From assembly GCA_028583605.1 (NCBI GenBank), contig CM053327.1, positions 16,169,629 to 16,233,628 of the forward strand: DNA of 64,000 bases. The letters run 5' to 3'. Position numbers and translations under genes: made by a program. The first letter of the stretch is position 1; the number at the start of each line of letters is the position of its first letter. This DNA comes from Dastarcus helophoroides. Its lineage: Eukaryota > Arthropoda > Insecta > Coleoptera > Bothrideridae. Below, piece after piece: positions 33,670 to 44,890 of this stretch. The notes beneath the pieces are model-generated. The model worked only from the letters and a program-made list of their open reading frames with translations, searched no databases and was not told where the DNA came from.

Positions 33670-36599
33670 AAACAAAACGTCGAACAATTTTCGAAGTTAT
33701 TGACAGGATCCAAACTCAAAAGACGTGCACTTTCAATTAATTTCCTTTTAATCCTGATACTGGTCTTCTTTTCGAAGTCACAAATCAATTAGATTTACAG
33801 GTAATTCACGGCCATGAAGATTAGATTTACCAGGCTCCCTCAAGCATTAAACAAAACTCCATGACCCTGCATATGTAAAAAATAACTCAGGCTGATACAT
33901 TTTCTACGGCTTTTTATTTTGGTTCAACCTACCGTACTATATTTAACAATTATGATATGTCATTGAAATAAATGTCTGGGATAGTGACATCAGATAACAA
34001 ATTCTTGAACAGAGAAAAATGGAATGTTTTGCTCTCGTTAATGAGATTGTAATTTATTACATCCGTTGTGAACTTCAAATAGGATTTGAATTAACATCTA
34101 TAAGTTGTGTGAAAACTAAAATTATTTTATCTACTGCAAATTTATATGTCGTGGTAACACATTCCCATCTGTTGGCAGTTTTAAGATGGAGCTAATTATA
34201 TTTTATGTGGATTAGGAAAATAACTATTGAATGTGCAATGCAAACCTATGTGAATGTGCTTCTTATATTTTGGAGTTGATATATTACCTCGTATTCTTTC
34301 GAACACATGCAATTGTTAACCATTTAACTATAGCAAAATTAAATACTGTCTAGCGCAATGTGTCATAAGCTTTAAGCGGTTCATTAACTTGTGATAGATT
34401 GAATTTATGTGACAAGTACACGCAAAACACTAACAGTGCACTGATGGGGCACGTTTGAAATTAATTCGAAGCAATCAATCATATCTTGCATAATAATGCA
34501 CATGGAGGGCTTATTATCATAGCGGAATTAGGCGCCATCAAGGACAAAACATTGAAGCCTCACTTCAGAAAAAAACCGAAAGCTGTGATAAGGGTCCGAG
34601 GTTATTAATGATGATCGGATTTAAAAAATGTGGATTAAGATTGACGTTAAATGAAGGGATATTTTTTAAGCAGACGCGCTGCCATAAATAATTTTTCACA
34701 TCAAATCTTCCGCTTCGAATAAATGGTTTTCCGTTTAATTACAATCGCAAAGAAACTGTCGCTTGAAAGAAATTAGGTACAAATTTGAAGATGTTTGCGT
34801 TTATTAGTTTCTTTCACGGTCTAATACATTGATATTCCAGAATTTCGCCATAACTTCTTTGAATTTAAGAAAAGGAATCCAAGCATTAAATTTAACATCA
34901 AAAGTATAAAATTGACATTTACAGGTTAAAGTGGAATTTAAAGATTAATGAAATTTTTTTCGGCTTTAAATATGTAGGACATTTTGAATTTAAAGCCGAA
35001 ATTTTTACTTTTCTTCTTCAAAATAAGTCGAGAAAAAATCAAAAGTTCAATAATTCTAAACTAAAAATTTCAAAACTAAAGGAAATTTCTGAATTAATGT
35101 TGAAAATTTGTTACTAACACATACATTTCGCGGATCCACGTCAAAATTGGAAGGGCAAACATTAAGCACGAAAATAGTTGCCGAACCGATGGATGCACGC
35201 GACTGAAATTATGATTTACAGTGCAGAAAACAAAAGAATGTGGGTCTTCAAACAGGATTGGACCCACAGAATAATAGCATAACCTCTAACCAAATTTTTG
35301 CCAATGGCTCATTTAACATGTTTCTTGATAACCCGATAGCAAAGTCCTAAACTTCAGACATTTAGCTTTCTTACATTAGATTTATTGTGATTTAATATAT
35401 CCTAATAAACTATTTGAATTAATACAAATCAAGTGATGCGTTACTTGTTAAAATCGGTTAAGTGGCTAGTACGAAGTAGCAAATTATCTTACATACCTTT
35501 AAAAATGGCCGATCAGATAATCAAATATCTAACTAACTTTGGGGCGACTCACGTCTGTTTATATATTTCAGTTTTTGATGGAATATTCGACTTCTAGAAA
35601 GGTCTGAAACGAACACTAGCATTTGAGTCATTCCCTACAACTGCTGGGCGAGTTTCCCTAACATCTAGTAAATTTAACATCTATATCATTTAAAGGAATC
35701 ATTAAACATTGCGATTACTAAAAACTAACTGAATATTACATTTTATTTCTATCCTAATATTAGTACGACGTCCGATTTTTGGATAGAGCAAAACCACAAA
35801 AAAATTATAGCTGCCTTATAAGTCCTTAATGAAAAACGCTCGATTAGAACAAGCACCGCAAATAACATAGAAGAATTAGCTCACAAATTGGTTACCAGGC
35901 AATAGACTGTAATTTAAAAATGTAACGCAATATCGTTTAGAATTTTAATAAAGACTTGAGCCAAGATATACTTCGGCTACGTAAATTTATCCGCAGGTAA
36001 CCGTGGTTATTTAGTTAGCGTTGTATTGTATTAGTTTTTTGCTCACGTCGCAGACGCCAGCGCCTTCTTCTGGGGGCGGTATAGCGTTTCCAATTACGCT
36101 ATCTGTCTAATGCAATTAACGTCATTATGTCTTGTCAGCTTTTTCCATGTCTTGCCTGGATATCCAGTTTAACGACACACGAATCATCACAAATGTCATG
36201 AGGAGATCGTTTGGAATGCGAGAGATTATTTCGTTCTTGCAGAACTATATACTTCGAACGAACCTTCACTGAGAACAGGGAAACATATCTCTTTTGCCAT
36301 AGATAAAGGGTCTTACATATGATGTTTTTATAAGATACTTGACAACGAAGCTGCTTAACGTGAATTATCAAGAGATTTAATCTTAATTGTTATTCAACAT
36401 GTCTCCTTATCAATAATTGATGTGAATAATAAAACGAAAAAATCCGCCAAGACTCAGTGGTGCAGGCACAATTGGGATTCTGTTCCAATAATACAATGAG
36501 CAGTAATAAGAGACTAAACCTTATGATAATTGCTTTTTTATTCAATCAATAACTACATTTATAAACGTAGTGAGTGTCATAATTTTAACATTACTAAAT
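33670..36599. other. No gene recognised
   Basis: A+T-rich. A GC-richer patch at 36010-36125 (CAGACGCCAGCGCCTTCTTC, GGGGGCGGTATAGCG) stands out but is not open for any length. The 78-codon minus frame at 36135-36371 is unsupported. Array-like words occur at 34960-35100. Confidence 0.45.
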
Positions 36600-37204
36600 A
36601 TCTCAAGCAGTGTTGGGTTGCTACTTATCTGCTACTTATCTGCTACTTTGTCACTGCTACTTATTGAGTAGCAGTTGAAACAGTTATCAGTTCCTAAAAG
36701 TAACTGCTACTTTTGGAACATATAAGATCTTTCTCTCGCAGTTGTTACACATAACGTTATTGCTACCTGCTACTTTACTTGACTCGATTAACTCCCTGTA
36801 CTTTTGATCCGTTTCCTTAGGGAATTGTGAGTTTTATCAGTGTTTCTCTTCTATAGTAGGAAGCATCTTGGAATTCTAATGTTATATCTGAATATAAATT
36901 ATTTCGTTCTTGTAATAAATAATAAGTGATGTTGATAATCATGAAGCTTTTTTTTATATTTTTACCCTTCTTTATCTTTAATTAGTTACTAATAGAAAAT
37001 TATGTCAAAATAAAACAGCTTAATTGTACTGATACCTTTATTTGCTATTGACTGGGAAATGTTATGATTTAAATCACATGTTTACCTCTTATAAATTCAG
37101 ACGTCTCTTAAAATTCTCATAATAGCAAAAAAGATCAGTGTTTACCCTACATTCGAGTTTCCCTTTAAAAAAGATCCCGACACCGAAAGGTAGAAGGGAG
37201 ATCG

Positions 37205-37205
<1 letters not shown>

Positions 37206-37266
<61 letters not shown>
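37206..37266. repeat. (TA)n microsatellite, left of a 240-bp insert
   Basis: About 29 TA units. A second run (37509-37554) lies on the other side of a non-repetitive 240-bp segment. Confidence 0.95.
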
Positions 37267-37267
<1 letters not shown>

Positions 37268-37505
37268 TTAAAAAACCAAATGCAATGTAATATATAGTAG
37301 GATGTATAGCACTTCACAAAGGTCTAATCTCAAATCTGTAAGTAAAATCCAAGTAGGAATTAATTGTTGCTTAATAAGTATACCATTGTAGAATCCCTGA
37401 TGATGAAGCAAAAATAAAGCTTCGAAAGCTTGGAAATAGATAAAGAGTATTCTTTACCTGTACCTTTACTGATCGACTTACCCTAAAACAAAATTAAATA
37501 AAAAA

Positions 37506-37508
<3 letters not shown>
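37267..37508 (+). repeat. Segment inserted between two (TA)n runs, with CTGATGA...GAAA hairpin
   Basis: Carries CTGATGA (37397-37403), T, stem GAAGC (37405-37409) pairing with GCTTC (37419-37423), then GAAA (37424-37427). The flanking TCC and GGA could extend pairing. Same layout as the family F hairpin. It ends in an A-rich tract (TTAAATAAAAAAAAAATTA) before the second (TA)n. Confidence 0.55.

Positions 37509-37554
<46 letters not shown>
37509..37554. repeat. (TA)n microsatellite, right of the insert
   Basis: About 22 TA units. Confidence 0.95.
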
Positions 37555-37557
<3 letters not shown>

Positions 37558-37993
37558 CAGCTCTGATTGTATAAATGAATTTAAAACATATCCAAGTTCC
37601 AATTCTCCTATCGTCCGAACGTAACTGCAACTTCAGCGTAGGCAGTGTTATTGTTTAATCATACTATGACAAAGTAGCAGGAACGACTGTAGCAGAAACA
37701 GTTTAGTGGAGTAGCAGCTATTTCTTGTCGGTTGCTCCTTACTGCGATTTGCGATCGCGTATCAATGAAAAACTAGCAGTAGCAGATACTCTTTGTAAGT
37801 TGCTACTTGCTCCGTTCAATTCCGTTCCGACTTTCAGTATACTGAGACTGCTATATGTGATCGCCTAACGCGTATTCATAATAAGTAACAGTGACAAAAA
37901 TTAGCAGCTATTTAAAACTGGTACTTGGTTGTAACAAGAGCAACTCGTAACTGCTACTTGTAAATAGCAGTTTTTCCTATCATTAATCTCAAG

Positions 37994-38632
37994 TAAAAAC
38001 ACGTATTCACAATGACTAACCCGGCATAGAAGATCGCGCTAAAATGCTCAGTCTCAAGGTTTCAACTGAATGTGGTCTATTGTATATTGACGGCAATAAT
38101 TAAAGGAGCCCAAGCAATATGAATGTTTTTGCCTACTTTTAATGTTTCGTGATTTGACTAATTTCATTTCATTTGTTCTAGGTAAGTCGTCAGAGAAGTT
38201 TTTTAGGGCATAAGTTAAATAAGATAAGTATTACCAAAGTTTTATTATATTTGAAGAAAATATAATTGAGAAATTTTTGTCGTCTATGTCATGATACACA
38301 AAAAGAATAGAATTAACAAATTGCTACAGATGTCGAAACTTTTAACATGTAATTCTGATGCACCCTTTTTTCTCCCAACGTTTATGCAATCAGCATTCTA
38401 ATTTTTAAGAACACAATATAAAACATTTTAAAACTATCATATCCCAATAGACAAGATAATTAATCATTAAATAATTTTGTGACTACTGAGTCCTGAACCA
38501 AAGATATTTAACAAAATAGAACAAACCTTCTAATTAGCATCTTGAAATGATGTCAAAAGAACCCATGTTTCAAGATAATATGCGATCCCCTTCGGTAGTT
38601 CCCTAATAATGATTGTGGCCCTTCAAAGATAT
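37994..38632. other. No gene recognised
   Basis: A+T-rich, no supported frame or repeat. Confidence 0.5.
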
Positions 38633-38790
38633 TGTTGGGTGTTATCGGTTCAATAATTAAAACTTCGTGAATTCTAATACTTTATTTTCAAACTTATTTC
38701 GGAACACTACTAATTATGATTTCCTTAACTATCAGACTATCAAACTATCGGACTATCTGATTGACTGACTGACTAACTTTAGGGAAAAAG
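38633..38790 (+). repeat. LTR-like fragment related to 7005-7140
   Basis: TGTTGGGTGTTATCGGTTCA, ACTTCGTGAATTCTAATACT, TTCGGAACACTAC parallel the solo LTR (GCGTTATCGATTCGAATGAT, GCCGTGAATTATTCACTTGA, CTCGGAAACACTAC). No 3' boundary or target duplication was found, so it is a truncated relative. Confidence 0.45.
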
Positions 38791-38931
38791 AATCGCGTAT
38801 TAGGCAGTAATTATTTGCATGTCGGACTCAACTTTCGGATTGTTAGTTTAAATAACTATTGGAAAACATTTTAAATCGGACTTTGTAAACTTTTCGTTTG
38901 TTAAATGTGCCAGATTAACTAACGCATATTA

Positions 38932-39186
38932 ATGCATAATTTAAAAGAAGTGTGTGATTTACAAATTAATATACCTAACAGTGTATTGTGTGTATTTATA
39001 TTATACAATAAAAAAAATAATATGTGGTTCCCAACTAATTTTAAGTTGAAAGAAATTGCAATTTCTGAACTATCTTTTCAAATTCGTCTTGGCATAAATT
39101 TTAGGGGCTTTGAGCGACTTTTGATAGGGGAAAAACTAATGGTTTGCGTTACCATCGCGCTAATTCTCGTAGGCAACACATTCTGA
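38932..39186 (+). other. 84-codon open frame, unsupported
   Basis: An open frame without recognisable motif. Its last third is the translation of family G repeat copy 3, which argues against a conserved gene. Confidence 0.15.
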
Positions 39187-39195
39187 TGTTTACAG
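39103..39195 (+). repeat. Family G dispersed repeat, copy 3
   Basis: TTAGGGGCTTTGAGCGACTT, TTGATAGGGG, GGTTTGCGTTACCATCGCGC, ACACATTCTGATGTTTACAG; parallels copies 1 and 2. Confidence 0.55.
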
Positions 39196-39555
39196 TTTAT
39201 TTACAGAGTTAGTTTTCTAAATGGATACCCTCTTTTTTTAGCTTTATTTTTGACAAATTCAAAATATTAAAAAGCTGTATTGATTTAAATTTTTTATAAA
39301 ATGAATTTACATTACTTTATTCATTTTTCTGCCGAATAAATAACATTTTTCATTTACCCTTTGCCACACCTAGGGGAAAAAAGCAATATTAAAAAACCAT
39401 ATTAGAAGTTTTATGATGCAGATGCACCATATGAAAAGTATAAAAATTAAACACCACTATTTTATAAAGTGATATTGAAGCTACAATTTCTTCCAATGAG
39501 GTAACTACTACACAACGCAGTTATCAAAACTGCAATATTTACATTCAACTAGGGA

Positions 39556-39687
39556 TTAGGTACGGTCGAGAATATGTAAAAAATGGGCGTAAATTAAACA
39601 CTCAATCATGACGTCAAAACCTACCAGTTGGAACTCTTGTTTCTTGCCCAGTTCGTCTAGAACGCTTATCTGCCGTATATGATTCAT
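39556..39687 (-). CDS. 43-codon ORF in duplicated unit (copy 1)
   Basis: The minus frame starts ATG in GCGAGGATG and reads MNHIRQISVLDELGKKQEFQ, LVGFDVMIECLIYAHF..., then TAA. The codon usage is richer in G and C than the surroundings. Upstream codons in the same frame (WEAAAR) are open back to a stop. The CTG|GTAGGT inside could instead be a splice donor. In the second copy (39916-40047) one difference is silent (Leu) and one changes His to Arg. No family recognised. Confidence 0.25.
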   Translation of the reverse strand: MNHIRQISVLDELGKKQEFQLVGFDVMIECLIYAHFLHILDRT

Positions 39688-39915
39688 CCTCGCGGCCGCT
39701 TCCCATTAAAAAATATTTCCAGAGAGTTCCTTACACTACACATTTACTAATACAAATTTTACAACCACACTTATGATGCAGATGCACCATATGAAAAGTA
39801 TAAAAATTAAATACCACTATTTTATAAAGTGATATTGAAGCTACAATTTCTTCCAATGAGGTAACTACTACACAACGCAGTTATCAAAACTGCAATATTT
39901 ACATTCAACTAGGGA

Positions 39916-40047
39916 TTAGGTACGGTCGAGAATATGTAAAAAACGGGCGTAAATTAAACACTCAATCATGACGTCAAAACCTACCAATTGGAACTCTTGT
40001 TTCTTGCCCAGTTCGTCTAGAACGCTTATCTGCCGTATATGATTCAT
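39916..40047 (-). CDS. 43-codon ORF in duplicated unit (copy 2)
   Basis: Same frame and length as at 39556-39687, with one silent and one His-to-Arg difference. An alternative frame in both copies (KRPRG stop; EDESYTADKRSRRTGQET in another) is also partly open, so the coding status is uncertain. Confidence 0.25.
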   Translation of the reverse strand: MNHIRQISVLDELGKKQEFQLVGFDVMIECLIYARFLHILDRT

Positions 40048-40130
40048 CCTCGCGGCCGCTTCCCATTAAAAAATATTTCCAGAGAGTTCCTTACACTACA
40101 CATTTACTAATACAAATTTTACAACCACAC

Positions 40131-41395
40131 TTCGTTACAATATTTATTTAGGAAAAATGTAAGACTACTTTATTTCCAGGGGTTGCCAAAAAATTTCCGG
40201 AATTGAAAATAGTTTGTCGCATCAGTTGGTTCTTCGAGCTTTTACAGTTTGCAATTGCGATATAAGTTAATTAGGTTAGCGCCCATCGGACAAGTGAAGC
40301 TTCTTCCTTTCCTTTTAAAGTAGTAAATTAAAGAAATAGTAAATTCAGAAGGAAAAAAAAATGTCTTTGATTTAAAACAGACGGAATATCCAAGAGACAT
40401 TTACCTTGTGACATTAATTTTACCATCGTTGCCTTAAATTGTGAAAAAATGTCGCAGTGCATATTTTAAAAGTCCTACAAGCTGAGAATGATGTATGTGT
40501 CTTTTAATTATACATATATCGCACTATAATTTTTTAATCTTTTCATTTAAGTTTAGAGCTCTTGCTTGTCATTTTACAAGCACTAAAACATTTTGTAAAT
40601 ACGAGTGGGAACGTTCAGAGAAAACTGTAGAAGGTATTAAATATTATATGTCTAAAACTAATTCCTTTAATGGCCTTTTTTAGTCCACGTATCAGCAGGG
40701 GAGCTTGCAAAAATTATTTAAAACACGTCGCGCGTGCAGACAGCTAAGCCTTTTTATTCTCTAGTGCAGCTTCGTTACTTTTAATACTTGGACCGGAACA
40801 ATTAATTCAAAAGATACACGCGGGTTAGGACGATGACATTATGCAAAAACGGCCCTCCTTTCCCTTTATCGGTGCGGATTAAAGCAGGGAATGTTACTAA
40901 TTACAGTCGTTTAAAGGTCACTCGGATTTGATTACAGACTTCATCTCGGCGGGAAATTTTCTGCTAAAATTTAATTATTACCAAATAAAAGAAAACATGC
41001 TTTGGAGTATTGGACTACCTGGTGTTCTGACAATGAGATATTACCCATATAAATCGACCATTCATTTTGCTACTCCTTACCAATTAGTTGGACTCAAAGG
41101 GTTCATGCAGAGTCAATTTTTATTGGTTGAATTTTGTTGGTTACGTTTAGTGAGTTAGTCGAAGTTAAATGAATATTATTTATGTTCTATGTTTAGCTAA
41201 TGTTCTGTGGCGCTTACAGTCGCAAAGAATGTTCTTGCTTCCATGTTTTCGTTGCCAAACCTAATTAATTTCCTTTGCTTATATCAAGTTCAATTAGCAC
41301 AAGTTCGGAGTTTCAACTCATACGTATTTCAACTATTAGCAATAATCTTGGTAATTCTCTCAGTATATTTACATAGAACTAAACAGGGACCAAAA
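40131..41395. other. No gene recognised
   Basis: Frames of 62-99 codons (40495-40683, 40928-41158, 41207-41506) have no recognisable motif except that the last about 30 codons of the third run into the LINE below. A GC-richer patch lies at 40720-40920. Confidence 0.45.
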
Positions 41396-41399
41396 AATC

Positions 41400-42742
41400 T
41401 AATGATACACAACAACCGTGTACACAAGGTATTCTTCCTGAACCGACCACGCGAGAAGGATATCAGAGGCTTTCGGTATCACGTGTGGACTAGCGCAAAT
41501 AGTTAAGGAACCTACACATGTAGAAACCCGTCAACCCATTTTACTCGATCTTTTGCTTATAAATTGTCCAAATTCGTATAACATCAGTGAAACATCACCG
41601 CTCTTGGAAACACTGGTCACAAGCTTATATCAGCCTCTTGTTCTTTTCGTATACCCCCTCCTTAGATGCAGTCCAATAAGGTTAGCAAGGTTATTCTTCA
41701 TCATCAGGTAAATTTTTCTCGAACTCGATATATCGAAAGCTTCTGGCATTGATGGTATCCACGATATGGTCCTTAAGAAGTGCGCTAATGAGTTGACTTC
41801 GTGCCGAAAGTAAATTATTCACACTTTTTGCAAGAGAGGTGTATTTCCCTATATCTGGAAATTTGCAAGGGTGCAGCCTATCTCTAAAAAAGGGAAAAAG
41901 AAGTCTGACCTTTGTTGCTTGTAATATCTAAAGTAATGGAGAATATTATCAATGTCGAAATTCTCAAATTCCTGGAGGAAAGTCGAATCATCTCGAACAG
42001 GCAATATGCTACCTGTCCTAGCATATGTTACTCATGTCTGGAACTCACCTATTGAAAAATATGGTGAGGCTCGGATTGTGGCCTTGATATCCCAAAAGCC
42101 TTCGACATAATCTGGCACCGATCTCTTCTCGCCAAATTAACAGCTTACGGATTTATGTCATTTGATATCCAGCTTCTTCACAGATCTCTTAAGGTCATCG
42201 TTGACGGCACCTCCCCTGAGACAATGCAGGTCGCCCAACCTGTTACACACACATAAGCGACCTCTTAGCTCCAACTTCTAATCCGATATATACAGCTACG
42301 CAGATGCCAATAGCCTGGTGTCATTCTTTTTTTCCGACAAACCATTATTCGTCGCTGCTTTATATAGAACAGTAAATACAGACGATTAATCGAGATCTCG
42401 AGGCCACTTTTTCTCTAAGAAAACCTCAAGGGATAATGCAACTAACATCATTATAAACGATAAATTTTTTCAATGAGATCTAATCTGTCAACTCTAGAAA
42501 TAAATGCAAGCACTAACTTCTCCTGGAACGACTATGTGCGCGCCATAGGCTTCCTTTTTGAGCGAAAAGGTATTACATCAGTTGCTCACTATCTATAAAG
42601 CTCAAACACTAGAATACTGTTGTCATATTTGTAGCTCAACCTCAAAGCACACGTTGACTTTTTTGAATTCAATTCAAAAAAGAGCAATTCTCCTAATTCT
42701 TCTTCTCCTTGGATTCAGCGTCTCCCTCAGTGGTTGCTGATC
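41400..42742 (+). pseudogene. CR1/Jockey-type LINE, interrupted copy (5' part)
   Basis: Same family as 12803-16255. In shifting frames it reads QIVKEPTHVETRQP and LINCPNSYNIS (endonuclease C-terminus, 41500-41600). Then, after a deletion, it reads KASGIDGIHDMVLKKCANEL (RT start, about 41735), a weak RT core with stops (AFDIIWHRSLLAKLTAYG near 42100; the YAD motif is damaged near 42300), and LLTIYKAQTLEYCCHICSST, HTLTFLNSIQKRAILL up to 42720. It stops at about 42742, exactly where the minus-strand RTE element ends. The missing downstream part reappears at 46744. Confidence 0.8.
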
Positions 42743-44888
42743 ATCATGGCTATTCGAATCTTGAAGATAACTGTACGAAACAATTCAGCGGATGAGAGGC
42801 CAAACCAATCACGAAGGTTTCGCAACCATAAAATTCTACGGCGACCAACGCTTCTTCGCCCTACAATTTTCTCCTTTTAATGATGAATAGCACTTCTGGT
42901 TCATTGTCCATTCCCATCCAAGACCTGTTGGTTTGTCACATGGTCAACCTACTGGTATTTTTAACAAACCTCTGCAGACCCACATCTCGAACGCTTCCAG
43001 TCTCTTTGACGTTTCCTTATGTAATGTCCATCCGCCTAGGCCATACATCAATACCAGGAACACATAGCACCGAATCATTCTTGTCCTCAGGGTTAAAGAT
43101 AGGTTTTGAGCTGTAAGTAGTTTTTTCAATTTAATAAATATCTGCCTTGTTTGCTCTATTCTAGACAGAATTTCCTCGCCATGTGTAGTGTGGCATTTAT
43201 TGTTGTGCCAAAATATTAGAACAGACGAACCTGTTCAACGATCTTGTTATCTATAATCAACTGACCTATGTTAATTGTTCCTTTTGGTTACCACCATGAT
43301 TTTTGTTTTGTTGATATTTATTTTAAACCCATAGTCTTTACTTACTAGAGCTACCCTGTTAATCAGTCTTTGCAGGTTATTTAGGTCGCTTGCAATCAAG
43401 ACGGTGTCGTCAGCGTATCTGATGTTATTGATAGGGCTTCCATTAAATATTATCCCTGCTGATTCATTTTCCAACGCTTCCCGAAAAATGTATTGAGAAT
43501 ATATGTTAAACAGCATTGGAGAAAGGATACACCCTTGTCTGATGCCCTTTTGAAACTTGGGTTCCTCAGTGAGAGTTCTGTGGTGTTTCACTCTAGCAGT
43601 TTGTCCGCAGTTTAAATTGGAAATTATCCTTAAATCATGATATTCGATGTTAAGTTTCTGTAGTGTATCGAGGAGTTTCTCTTGTTTTACGTTATCAAAA
43701 GCCTTGGTGTAATCTATAAAGCATACGTACAAGTCCTGGCTCACATCTATGCATCTTTGCGACGATAAGTTGAGGGTAAAAATGGTCACCCTTGTTTCCA
43801 TTCCGTTTCGGAATCCAAATTATCCGAAGTCTCGACCTCACATTTGTTGTAAATTCTGGTATATATGATTCTCAAAAATATCTTCAAAACTTGGTTCATT
43901 ATACTTATGAGTCTGTGATCGTCATATTTAAAGGCTCGGAATAGGCACAAGAGTGGAGAAAAGCCAATCGTGGGGGATAGTTCTAGATCTGTATACATCG
44001 TTAAACAAATCAATAATGACTGAGATTAAGCGTTCATATAGGAGTTTCAAAATTTCACAGTGCACTCCATCTGGTCCTACAGCTTTTTCAGATTTTGCTA
44101 GTTTATGATCGTCAGCGTATCTGATGTTATTGATAGGGCTTCCATTAAATATTATCCCTGCTGATTCATTTTCCAACGCTTCCCGAAAAATGTGTTGAGA
44201 ATATATGTTAAACAGCATTGCAGAAAGGATACACCCTTGTCTGAGGCCTTTTTGAATCTTGAGTTCCTCAGTCACTCTAGCGGTTTGTCCCCAGTTTAAA
44301 TTGGAAATTAACCTTATATCATGATAATTGATGTTAAGGTTCTGTAGTGTATCGAAGAGTTTCTCATGTTTTACGTTATCAAAAGCTTTGGTGTAATCTA
44401 TAAAGCATGCCTACAAGGTGGCATCACATCTATGCATCTTTGCGACAATACGTTGAGGGTAAAGTGTCCTCCCTTGTTCCCATTCCGTTTCGGAATCCAA
44501 ATTGTGTATCCAAAGTCTCGGCCTCATATTTGTTATAAATTCTGGTATGTATGATTCTCAAGAATATCTTCAAGACTTAGTTCATTATAGTTATGAGTCT
44601 GTGATCGTCATATTTAAAGGCTCGGAATAGGCACAAGAGTGGAGAGAAGCCAATCGTGGGGGATAGTTCTAGATCTGTATACATCGTTAAACAAATCAAT
44701 AATGACAGAGATTAAGCGTTCATATAGGAGTTTCAAAATTTCAGAGTGCACTCCATCTGGTCCTACAGGTTTTTCAGATTTTGCTAGTTTTATAGGATGT
44801 TACACTTTGTCGTATGTAATTGATGGTGCCTTATCTGACGCAGTTATGTTGTAATCCTCTAGTCTTTGATCCCAAAATAGTTGGACTA
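42743..44888 (-). pseudogene. RTE-type LINE reverse transcriptase, rearranged
   Basis: Reading the minus strand from 44888: QLFWDQRLEDYN, ITASDKAPSITYDKV, GPDGVHCEILKLLYERLISV, RSRTIPHDWL. The largest open frame (43801-43271, 176 aa) has DLYVCFIDYTKAFDNVKQEK (residues 23-42), GIRQGCILSPMLFNIYSQ (86-103) and catalytic YADD (129-132). The C-terminus follows: RMIRCYVFLVLMYGLGGWTL, RLEAFEMWVCRGLLKIP (43129-42944), and KIVGRRSVGRRRILWLRNLR then WFGLSSAELF (about 42880-42780). These are blocks of RTE-clade endonuclease-reverse transcriptases. Several frameshifts and a 0.7-kb internal tandem duplication make it inactive. Its 5' continuation lies beyond the mariner insertion at 46459. Confidence 0.85.
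43407..44793 (-). repeat. Tandem duplication of about 0.69 kb inside the RTE copy
   Basis: Units 43407-44105 and 44109-44793 are direct copies (offset 702 bp at one end, 682 at the other because of small indels). The join falls in the catalytic motif: the second unit's YADD is followed directly by HKLAKSEKAVGPDG of the first unit's fingers region. Divergence is low but visible. Confidence 0.85.
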
Positions 44889-44890
44889 TA

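Larger units (their letters stand above)
36608..37985. mobile_element. hAT-like non-autonomous element with 8-bp target duplication
   Basis: Bounded by ATCTCAAG on both sides (36600-36607 and 37986-37993). The left end starts CAGTGTTGGGTTGCTACTT, a typical hAT-type terminus; the right end read inward is a diverged relative (TAATGATAGGAAAAACTGC). Both terminal 350-bp regions are filled with CTGCTACTT / AAGTAGCAG words in both orientations, as in subterminal transposase-binding repeats. No transposase is encoded. The centre holds two (TA)n runs and a 240-bp insert. 1,378 bp in total. Confidence 0.65.
39411..40130. repeat. 360-bp tandem duplication, about 99% identical
   Basis: 39411-39770 and 39771-40130 are direct copies of exactly 360 bp with three differences seen (near 39453, 39580 and 39627 of the first copy). 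Such identity is unusual in this decayed neighbourhood, so the duplication is recent or a recent assembly or recombination event. Each unit carries a NotI-type GCGGCCGC and a short minus-strand ORF. Confidence 0.95.
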
